Of a stretch of DNA of 64,000 nucleotides, positions 40,134 through 46,913 are shown piece by piece. Source of the stretch: JALYXS01 sp051003795 (GTDB lineage: Bacteria > Acidobacteriota > Terriglobia > Bryobacterales > Bryobacteraceae); assembly GCA_051003795.1 (NCBI GenBank), contig JBPCKZ010000234.1, positions 1 to 64,000 of the forward strand. Direction: 5' to 3'. Position numbers and translations under genes: made by a program. Numbering within the stretch: position 1 is the first letter of the stretch; every line of letters starts with the position of its first letter. Under the pieces are notes generated by a model. The model did not search any database, was not told the origin of the DNA, and was given only the letters and a program-made list of their open reading frames with translations.

Positions 40134-43100
40134 ATGCCCATGACTATTCGACGATTAGCGACCGCCGGTTTGGCAGTCATATCAATGCTGGTATCCGTTC
40201 CCGGACTATTTTCTCAGGCCGATTCCGGACGCATCTCCGGGACAGTTCGCGACAGCTCCATGACGAGTGTTCCCGGAGCTTCCGTTCAAGCTGTCCGAAC
40301 GGCTACCGGCCAAACGTTCGAGACCAAGACAAATCCCGCAGGCCTGTTTGTTTTCCCCAACCTGCCGGCGGGAAACTACGATCTTTCCGTTTCCGCGCCG
40401 GGCTTCAAGACCACCAGGCAATCGGGCATTGTGCTCGACGTGGCATCGTCGCGCACGCTCGAGATTCCCTTGGAATTGGGCGAGCTGTCGCAACAGATTG
40501 CCGTTGCGGCTTCGGCCGAGCAGGTTCAGACCGAGTCCAACGATGTGAGCCGCTTGATCGACGAGAAGCAGATCAGCCAGATCGCGTTGAACGGGCGCAA
40601 TCACCTGCAACTTCTGGAATTCATTCCCGGTTCGGTCTCGATGAACCTCAATCCGTTGAGTATCGGGTTGAATCTGACGCAGGCCTTTAACGGGGTGACG
40701 ACGTCATCGGTGTACACATTGCTCGATGGCGCCGAGAATCTGGACAACGGCGGCGACGGGCTCATCATCACCAGCCCGAACATCGATGCAATTTCGGAAG
40801 TCCGCGTCCTGACCGCGAGCTACGCCGCCGAGCACGGCGGCCGCGGCGGGGCCATTGTCAACGTGGTGACGAAAAGCGGAACGCGCGATTTTCACGGCAC
40901 TCTATTCGAATTTGTCCGGAACGACGCTTTCGACGCACGGTCGTTCTTCTCGGCCCAAAAACCGATTCTTCGCTTCAACGATTATGGCGTCACGCTCGGC
41001 GGACCGGTTTACATTCCGGGCCGCTGGAATCGCGACAAGAACAAGCTGTTTTTCTTCGTCAGTGAAGAGTGGCATTACAATCATCAGGGACAGACGCAAA
41101 TCAGCTTCGTGCCCACCGCGGCGGAACGGGCCGGCAACTTCAGCCAATCGCGGCTGGGCTTGCCGATCGATCCGGCGACGGGGTCCCCGTTTGCCAATGG
41201 CGTAATTCCGGCGAGCCGGTTCTCTCAGAATGGGCCGTTATTGCTCAAGCCCTATCCGCTGCCCAACTATTCCGGGTCGGGCGGCAACTATAGCGTAAAT
41301 GGTGCCAGCGAATTCGACGTTCGCGAAGACCTTTACCGGTTCGATTACCTGGTATCGCCCAAAATGCAGGTCAGCTACCGCTGGACCGCCGATACCAACT
41401 TCATCTATCAGCCGTTTCAAGGCAGCAATACGGGAATCGTGCCCGGAACGAGGCCCAGGCCCGGAGTTAACACCGAGTTGACGCTGACGAATACTCTCTC
41501 TCCTACTGTTGTGAACGTGTTTGAGGCCGCGTTCTCGCGTAACATCGTCAAAGCTGTCGCCTACAACTCCGTTTTGAAGCGGACCGCGCTCGGGCTGACG
41601 TTTCCGGAACTCTATCCATCGAACGATCTCGGCGTGGGCCCGTCGCTCAACATCGACGGCATCGAAGCCTATAACTTTGGCGATCGCCTGAATAAATTCA
41701 ACGATAACTTCCAGCTCCGCGACGATTTTTCGGTCGTGCGCGGATCTCATATTCTGAAATTCGGCAGCCATGACGTTCGCAACCACACGAACGAGAATCT
41801 GGGCGCGCCCAATCAGATCGTCGATAACGGGCAGGTCTTCTTCAACACTTCCGCCAAAAATACGACGCGCAATCCGCTAGCCGACGCGCTGCTTGGCAAC
41901 TTCTATCAGTACAACGAAGATCAAACCGTTCCGAGCAGTTGGTCGCTCGGCACGGACCTCGAGTTCTACGCGCAAGATACGTGGAAAGTGAACCGGCGCC
42001 TTACTTTGAACCTGGGCCTGCGTTACTCGTATTTCTTCCCGCTTTACAATGCGTTGGGTTACGGCGCGGAATTCCTCCCCTCGCTCTACAACCCCGCATT
42101 GGTGCCGCTGGTGAACCGGTCGGACGGCTCGCTCGCGCCGGGAACGGGAGATCCTTACAACGGGATCGCGATACTAGGCTCGAAGTGGCCCGCGGTCGCG
42201 GTTGGAAGGCTGCCGCAGGCGAGCGATGCAAGCCTGAACCGCCTGTTTCGGAATCTGCCAAAGGGCGGCGTGGATGTGAGCGCAAAAAACTTCGCGCCCC
42301 GGATCGGTTTCGCTTACGATCCGTTCGGACGAGGCCAGACCGCGGTTCGCGCGGGATTCGGCATGTTCTACGATCGCCAAGCCAACAATTTCCAGGATTT
42401 TTATGTGATGTCGCCTCCTTTCGCAAAGCGCTCCACAATTTACAACGGCAACATCGATAATCCTTCTGGGGGAACGCAGAAGCAGTTCCCGCCGTTGGTA
42501 TCGACATCGCCGACGTACATGCCGACGCAGCAGTACATGAATTTCAACTTCGGCGTGCAGCAGCAATTACCTCTGGCCGTCATCATGGATGTGAGCTACG
42601 TCGGTACTTTGGGGCGTCACATCGTGGCTTCCGGGAATATCAATCAGCTTGTTCCGGGAACGCTCCTGCTGCCGCAAAACAGCGGGGCGAATGTCAGCGC
42701 GCTGGCGCAGTACCAGGGATACAGCACGATCAACATGCGAATGTATGGCGCGAACTCGAACTACAACAGTTTGCAGGTGGCGGTGAGCCGCCGTCTAGCC
42801 AGATCGCTCTCATTCGGCCTGAACTACACATTTTCAAAGACTCTCGACACCACCGACGGAAGTTTTCAGAACATTTACAACCAGAAGGCCGAATACGGGC
42901 TGGCCAACATCAACCGCAAGCATGTACTGAACGTGAACTACGTTTATGAGATTCCATTCTTGCGTAACGCGAAAAATCCGCTGGTTCGAACGGCGCTTGG
43001 CGGCTGGGAGATCTCCGGGGTCACGACATACCAGAGCGGAGCGCCTTTCAGCGTGACTGTCCCGTCGGATATCGCGGCAATCGGCGTCTCTTCTTCACGC

Positions 43101-43469
43101 GCGAGCGTCGTCGGCAATCCCAATCTGCCGAGCGACCAGCACACCGTGGCTCGCTTTTTTAATACCGCCGCGTTCCTTTCGGCGGCGGCGACGCCGCGCG
43201 GTCAATTCGGCAACGGCGGACGGAACATTCTGACCGGACCGAGTTTCAGCCAATGGGACGTGGCGCTTCTCAAAAACATTCGTTTCACGGAGCGTTACAA
43301 CCTGCAATTCCGCGCCGAGTCGTTTAACGCGATCAATCACGCCTCGTTTACAAGTATCAACACGACCGTCCGGTTTGACAGCGCCGGAAACCCGACGCAG
43401 GGGTTTGGCAGCATCAATGCATCGAGCCCCGGCCGGGTATTCCAGTTCGGCCTGAAAGTGTCGTTCTGA
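40134..43469 (+). CDS. Oar-like TonB-dependent receptor with carboxypeptidase-regulatory-like domain
   Basis: 1111 residues from MPMTIRRLATAG with a signal peptide ending near LFSQA. Residues 35-120 are a carboxypeptidase regulatory-like beta sandwich (SGTVRDSSMTSVPGASVQAV, LPAGNYDLSVSAPGF). Then comes a plug domain (NGRNHLQLLEFIPGSV, FNGVTTSSVYTLLDGAENLD) and a long outer-membrane barrel with GGPVYIPGRWNRDKNKLFFF and a final Phe (FQFGLKVSF). Such receptors are abundant in Acidobacteriota; the ligand is usually unknown. The gene is intact. It ends 110 bases before the RiPP precursor-like gene, but a separate promoter lies between them, so a functional link is only possible. Confidence 0.93.
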   Translation: MPMTIRRLATAGLAVISMLVSVPGLFSQADSGRISGTVRDSSMTSVPGASVQAVRTATGQTFETKTNPAGLFVFPNLPAGNYDLSVSAPGFKTTRQSGIVLDVASSRTLEIPLELGELSQQIAVAASAEQVQTESNDVSRLIDEKQISQIALNGRNHLQLLEFIPGSVSMNLNPLSIGLNLTQAFNGVTTSSVYTLLDGAENLDNGGDGLIITSPNIDAISEVRVLTASYAAEHGGRGGAIVNVVTKSGTRDFHGTLFEFVRNDAFDARSFFSAQKPILRFNDYGVTLGGPVYIPGRWNRDKNKLFFFVSEEWHYNHQGQTQISFVPTAAERAGNFSQSRLGLPIDPATGSPFANGVIPASRFSQNGPLLLKPYPLPNYSGSGGNYSVNGASEFDVREDLYRFDYLVSPKMQVSYRWTADTNFIYQPFQGSNTGIVPGTRPRPGVNTELTLTNTLSPTVVNVFEAAFSRNIVKAVAYNSVLKRTALGLTFPELYPSNDLGVGPSLNIDGIEAYNFGDRLNKFNDNFQLRDDFSVVRGSHILKFGSHDVRNHTNENLGAPNQIVDNGQVFFNTSAKNTTRNPLADALLGNFYQYNEDQTVPSSWSLGTDLEFYAQDTWKVNRRLTLNLGLRYSYFFPLYNALGYGAEFLPSLYNPALVPLVNRSDGSLAPGTGDPYNGIAILGSKWPAVAVGRLPQASDASLNRLFRNLPKGGVDVSAKNFAPRIGFAYDPFGRGQTAVRAGFGMFYDRQANNFQDFYVMSPPFAKRSTIYNGNIDNPSGGTQKQFPPLVSTSPTYMPTQQYMNFNFGVQQQLPLAVIMDVSYVGTLGRHIVASGNINQLVPGTLLLPQNSGANVSALAQYQGYSTINMRMYGANSNYNSLQVAVSRRLARSLSFGLNYTFSKTLDTTDGSFQNIYNQKAEYGLANINRKHVLNVNYVYEIPFLRNAKNPLVRTALGGWEISGVTTYQSGAPFSVTVPSDIAAIGVSSSRASVVGNPNLPSDQHTVARFFNTAAFLSAAATPRGQFGNGGRNILTGPSFSQWDVALLKNIRFTERYNLQFRAESFNAINHASFTSINTTVRFDSAGNPTQGFGSINASSPGRVFQFGLKVSF

Positions 43470-43474
43470 TACGC

Positions 43475-43507
43475 GGCTTAACGGCTTAACTTGAATTATA
43501 TAATTCG
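43475..43507 (+). promoter_or_regulatory. Putative promoter and operator of the precursor gene
   Basis: A perfect TATAAT lies at 43500-43505, embedded in a perfect 14-base palindrome GAATTATATAATTC (43494-43507). Just upstream the 8-mer CGGCTTAA is directly repeated (43475-43482 and 43483-43490) where a -35 element should be, and no good -35 hexamer is seen. A strong -10 with repeats in place of -35 suggests activator control. The leader before the ATG would be about 65-70 bases. Confidence 0.55.
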
Positions 43508-43579
43508 ACGGTGAAACGATTTTCCGCGGCGCCTCACTAGCCAGCGAGCCCAAAAGCTTGCCGTTCAAGGAGAGATATT

Positions 43580-44686
43580 ATGCCTGACGATTCGAAAAAG
43601 AAATTCGATGCGTTCATCGCCAAGGTGGTGAACGACCCCGCCAAACCACCGGAGACCTTGCTTATTCAGGGTTTCCTAGGAGCCTCTTCGGAGGCCGACC
43701 ACACGCGAGTCTACGCCGATGTAACGCTCGACAGTTACGTGGACGTATTGAACGCCGATATCATTCACATGGAGCCGCTGTCGAAAGAGCAGTCGCCTTT
43801 TGGCGGATCGTATCTTTGGATCAAGAAAAGCGCGGATGTGCTGCCAGGAAGCGGCGCGCCGGACCGCAAGGGCGCGAAGTTTCTTGAAGGCCCTATCGCC
43901 GCGCAAGCCGCCGGCGGCCCGGCGGGTGAGGCTTCGCCTGGAGGTGTCGCGCTACCGATCACGGTTCCGCTGCAGGTTTGTCATCCAACAATCCTGGTAG
44001 TTGCGTGTCTTCCATCTCGGATCTGCCCATCCGCGAACCACTTGTGTCCATCCATTCAAATTAAGTGCCCGCCGTCCGTTCACAATATCTGTCCGACTCT
44101 TCCTCCGGGCTGTGTTCAACAGACGCCGCACCTTTTTTGTCCTCCGCCTCAAACGCCATTTTGTCCATCGGTGCACGTGATTTGTCCAACGTTTAGCGGG
44201 CCGCATTGCGTTGCGTCGGGCGGGCCAGGCTGTCCGGTCCTCACGCCGCAAACGCCTGAGACGCCACAGCAAGGCGGCTTTGGCGGAGGGCAGGCTTTTG
44301 CAGCAATGGCGGCCCCCGCCTTGCCGCAGACTCAATTGCCCCAGGCATGCGTAATCACCCCCGCCAGCGTCTGCCACTGCCCGTCGGTGCCCCTCGTTAC
44401 CTGCCCGACACATACCTTCCACTGTCCGTCGGTTGCTGGATTCCAGTGCCCTTCAGTACAGGGGTTCCACTGTCCGTCGGTACCAGGCGTGCATTGCCCA
44501 TCGCCGAATCCGGTCCACTGTCCTACACCGGTCGGCAACTGTCCCACGCCGAATCACGAATGCCCTATCACGCCGAATCCGCAGCATTGCCCAACGCCTA
44601 ACCTTATCTGTCCGCATCCGACGGCGAGCTTTAACTGTCCGTCGGTCGGCGAGATCTGCCCGACCAGTTCGCCTCTGTTCTGCTGA
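43580..44686 (+). CDS. Candidate lanthipeptide-type precursor with Cys-Pro-Ser/Thr repeats
   Basis: 368 residues with a strong AAGGAG ribosome-binding site. Residues 1-130 have no Cys. They form a leader-like or small folded domain (TLLIQGFLGASSEADHTRVY, VLNADIIHMEPL, SPFGGSYLWIKKS), then a Gly/Ala/Pro linker with Gly-Gly pairs at 112-113 and 121-122. From residue 134 to the last residue there are 28 Cys, none of them before this. Twelve lie in block one (134-218) and sixteen in block two (257-368), separated by a Gly/Ala-rich spacer (231-256). Sixteen Cys are in CPS (9) or CPT (7) triplets. In block two the period is mostly 7-8 residues, for example HCPSVAGFQCPSVQGFHCPS. The final residue is Cys368. 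It sits before a kinase, HopA1 and LanC operon, so thioether modification is inferred. A disulfide or metal-binding protein is the alternative. Confidence 0.8.
   Translation: MPDDSKKKFDAFIAKVVNDPAKPPETLLIQGFLGASSEADHTRVYADVTLDSYVDVLNADIIHMEPLSKEQSPFGGSYLWIKKSADVLPGSGAPDRKGAKFLEGPIAAQAAGGPAGEASPGGVALPITVPLQVCHPTILVVACLPSRICPSANHLCPSIQIKCPPSVHNICPTLPPGCVQQTPHLFCPPPQTPFCPSVHVICPTFSGPHCVASGGPGCPVLTPQTPETPQQGGFGGGQAFAAMAAPALPQTQLPQACVITPASVCHCPSVPLVTCPTHTFHCPSVAGFQCPSVQGFHCPSVPGVHCPSPNPVHCPTPVGNCPTPNHECPITPNPQHCPTPNLICPHPTASFNCPSVGEICPTSSPLFC
44372..44683 (+). repeat. Imperfect coding repeat, Cys-Pro-(Ser/Thr) units of 7-9 codons
   Basis: The 3' third of the precursor gene is a run of 7-9-codon units, each starting with TGY-CCN-(TCN/ACN). 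The best conserved stretch, about 44420-44520, repeats CACTGTCCGTCGGT-like 24-base units. Variation is greater between than within the CPS core, as expected for repeats kept by selection on the protein. Confidence 0.85.
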
Positions 44687-44696
44687 GGCGGCAAAA

Positions 44697-44733
44697 GCCC
44701 CGCTGCTCTGACGGGAGTAGCGGGGCCCTTTTT
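44697..44733 (+). terminator. Intrinsic terminator after the precursor gene
   Basis: A 12-bp stem GCCCCGCTGCTC / GAGTAGCGGGGC (44697-44708 with 44715-44726, one G-T pair), a 6-base loop and then CCTTTTTG. It begins 11 bases after the precursor stop codon and lies before the enzyme genes. Partial read-through would give many precursor transcripts per enzyme transcript. Confidence 0.88.
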
Positions 44734-44752
44734 GTCCGAAGATCCCTGTTTT

Positions 44753-44779
44753 CCGAAGCGATAAAGTTAGATGCTTCGG
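44753..44779 (+). promoter_or_regulatory. Hairpin just upstream of the kinase start
   Basis: CCGAAGC (44753-44759) and GCTTCGG (44773-44779) are complementary around a 13-base AT-rich loop, ending 14 bases before the kinase ATG. No clear Shine-Dalgarno precedes that ATG (GGGCAGAG is the nearest purine run), so the hairpin may affect translation of the enzyme operon. Confidence 0.5.
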
Positions 44780-44793
44780 GCAGAGCACGCCAA

Positions 44794-45912
44794 ATGTTTC
44801 TAAAATCGACAAATATCGTTCATTACCTTCTGGAAAAGAATCTCATCCCGGCTGAGCAGGTGGTCGACGGCGATTATATGGTCACGGAGGCCCCGCGCAG
44901 AAACCGCAACTTCAAGGTAATGAAGCGCGACCGCAGCGGCCTATTTGTAAAACAAGTGCAGCGCTGGGAGCCACAGTCGATCGCTACCGTTCAGTTGGAG
45001 GCGCATTGCTACCGGCTGACGAATGAAGATAAAGATTTCATGGCGCTACGCGATATTGTGCCGCGCTTTTATTGTTACGACGAGCGCCGTGCGGTGCTGG
45101 TAACGGAGCTGCTGCGAGGCGGCGAGACGCTGGCCGAATATCACTTCCGCAACGGCGGTTTTCCTGCGGAGGTGGCCGTTCAACTAGGGCAGGCGTTTGG
45201 CAAGTATCACCGCCACGTGAAGAGCGGGCAGGTGAAGAGCGCCGGCGCTCCTTCTTCCAGCCCGGAATTTCCGCGCAGAGCCCCATGGATTCTTTCGTTT
45301 CACAACATGACGCCGCAACTGTTGCAAAACATGAGCGGCGCCAATTATCAACTGCTGGAAACGCTAAAACGATACCCCGAGTTTGGCGCAACGCTCGACC
45401 GGCTGGCCGGCGAATGGAAGCAGGAAAGCCTGATTCACGGCGATATCAAATGGGATAATTGCGTGCTGGTTCCTAACGACGGGAATGGCACGGTAAAGCT
45501 GAAGCTGGTGGATTGGGAACTGGCGGATTGGGGCGACCCCTGCTGGGACGTGGCGGCGATCTTCAGCGCTTTTATCGTTTTCTGGATTCAATCGCTGCCG
45601 CTGACGCCGGGTGAAGACGCGGCGCGCGCCGTTAATGTGACGCAATTTCCGATGGAAAAAATGCAGCCTGCCATTCGAACATTTTGGGAGGCGTACCTGA
45701 AGGAGATGCAGCTTGACGCCGCCGCGGCACGCGACGTTTTGCGGCGGTCGGTGCTATATTGCGGCGCACGCACTATTCAGACGGCGTACGAATATGTGCA
45801 GATGTCGCCGCAGATGAGCAATCTAAGCCTCTATATGCTGCAGGCAAGCATGAATATTCTGCTGCAACCCGAGGCGGCCACCAGCGAGTTGCTAGGGTTG
45901 AGTACGCAATGA
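44794..45912 (+). CDS. APH-fold phosphotransferase, candidate Ser/Thr kinase of the RiPP system
   Basis: 372 residues of the aminoglycoside phosphotransferase-like kinase family. Visible kinase elements: Lys53 in GLFVKQVQR with Glu69 (VQLEAHCYRL) as likely partner, the hinge VLVTELLRGGETLAEY, the catalytic loop HGDIKWDNCVLV (Asp217, Asn222) and the metal-binding KLVDWELADWGDPCWD (Asp240). In class V lanthipeptide and thioamitide loci an enzyme of this fold phosphorylates precursor Ser/Thr and a HopA1-family partner eliminates phosphate. The stop overlaps the HopA1 gene start (ATGA), which supports that pairing. A resistance role is unlikely in this setting. Confidence 0.85.
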   Translation: MFLKSTNIVHYLLEKNLIPAEQVVDGDYMVTEAPRRNRNFKVMKRDRSGLFVKQVQRWEPQSIATVQLEAHCYRLTNEDKDFMALRDIVPRFYCYDERRAVLVTELLRGGETLAEYHFRNGGFPAEVAVQLGQAFGKYHRHVKSGQVKSAGAPSSSPEFPRRAPWILSFHNMTPQLLQNMSGANYQLLETLKRYPEFGATLDRLAGEWKQESLIHGDIKWDNCVLVPNDGNGTVKLKLVDWELADWGDPCWDVAAIFSAFIVFWIQSLPLTPGEDAARAVNVTQFPMEKMQPAIRTFWEAYLKEMQLDAAAARDVLRRSVLYCGARTIQTAYEYVQMSPQMSNLSLYMLQASMNILLQPEAATSELLGLSTQ

Positions 45913-46913
45913 ACGGCGAACTGGAACGAACCTTGCTGCTGGTCATTAACGAGTTGGAATTTAGCGGGCCGGAGGCTTTTGTTTTCGCGGGCCGGCCATC
46001 CGCGCTGTGGAGTAATGGCCACGCGCCTGCGGATGGGCGGCAGCCGGCGCCCGAAGCGCTGCAAAACGCGCTCTACGGTAGCTGCTATACCCGGCGCTTT
46101 CAAGGTTCGCTCGAAGACATAACGCCGAACATGAGCGAAGATGCGACCGGTTGGGTGGAGGCGCTTTCCGCCGCGAACATGTCAAAGGACCGTTGGGAAG
46201 AGGGCTGGCAGGTGCAACAGTTTCTGCCCAGCGGCCAGATCTACGGGCAGAAACCTGGGCTGGTCCGCGCCTTTTGGCCGGGTGAATTCATTACGCGCGC
46301 CAACCATGGCATGGCGCCCCAACCCGGCACGCCCATCGCCGTATTCTTTCCCCGCGAGTCGCGCAATCTGCAAAACGGATTCTACTTCGTTTTTGGCGAG
46401 GCGCTGGCCGACTGGCACGACGAGTTTCCGACGGTTCGCTATTACTGGAACATCAGGAGGGAAGGCGCCGCGCCCCTGGTTCAATCGCTTACTGCCGCAC
46501 TCAATAAGTATCAGGTCCCGTTCCGTTTCAAGATTCTCAATCACCCCGCCATGCTTGGGCGCAGCGATGCTGCGATTCTCTATTTGGGCCGCCGGTATTA
46601 CCGTGCCGCGGCCGAAATCTGCGGCGAGACTCACGACAAGATAATCGATCTACTGGATGAACCGGTGCCTTTGTTTACTTTGCGGCTAGCCAAGGGCCTG
46701 GCATTCGCCGAAGATCCAGGCACGCAAGAAAGTTTCGGCATGATGCGCTGCCGGCTCCTGGCGGAGGGCCTCTGCGCGGCCTTTTCCGAAGGCCGGACCA
46801 CCGCCGGGGACAGGCTTGAACGCGTGCGGCAATATTTTACCGCGAACGGCATTTCGTTAGAACACCCATTTCTCAATGCCGGTTCCGTTTTTTCCTACGA
46901 GTTTCCCCAGTGA
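45909..46913 (+). CDS. HopA1-family protein, candidate phospho-Ser/Thr lyase
   Basis: 334 residues from the ATG inside the ATGA overlap. Family features: WEEGWQVQQFLPSGQIYGQK, then PGEFITRANHGMAPQPGTPI, YYWNIRREGAAPLVQSL, FKILNHPAMLGRSDAAILYL and the C-terminal LAFAEDPGTQESFGMMRCRL with LEHPFLNAGSVF. HopA1 was first described as a Pseudomonas syringae type III effector, but no secretion system is near. Stand-alone HopA1 proteins next to APH-like kinases are the dehydration partners in class V lanthipeptides and thioamitides, where they remove phosphate to form Dha/Dhb. Coupled by GTGA to the LanC-like gene. Confidence 0.88.
   Translation: MNGELERTLLLVINELEFSGPEAFVFAGRPSALWSNGHAPADGRQPAPEALQNALYGSCYTRRFQGSLEDITPNMSEDATGWVEALSAANMSKDRWEEGWQVQQFLPSGQIYGQKPGLVRAFWPGEFITRANHGMAPQPGTPIAVFFPRESRNLQNGFYFVFGEALADWHDEFPTVRYYWNIRREGAAPLVQSLTAALNKYQVPFRFKILNHPAMLGRSDAAILYLGRRYYRAAAEICGETHDKIIDLLDEPVPLFTLRLAKGLAFAEDPGTQESFGMMRCRLLAEGLCAAFSEGRTTAGDRLERVRQYFTANGISLEHPFLNAGSVFSYEFPQ

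Noticed and set aside
44372..44683. CRISPR-like or microsatellite array
   Set aside because: The units follow codon triplets, keep Cys-Pro-Ser/Thr at protein level and have no constant DNA repeat with unique spacers.
43580..44686. Metallothionein, keratin-like or disulfide-rich structural protein instead of a RiPP precursor
   Set aside because: Not excluded, but the absence of Cys in the first 133 residues and the adjacent kinase, HopA1 and LanC operon make modification the better explanation.
44794..45912. Aminoglycoside resistance kinase
   Set aside because: It shares only the general APH fold; operon context with HopA1 and LanC points to precursor phosphorylation.
45909..46913. HopA1 as a type III secretion effector
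   Set aside because: No secretion system, chaperone or host-linked gene is present. Stand-alone HopA1 beside an APH-like kinase is the RiPP arrangement.
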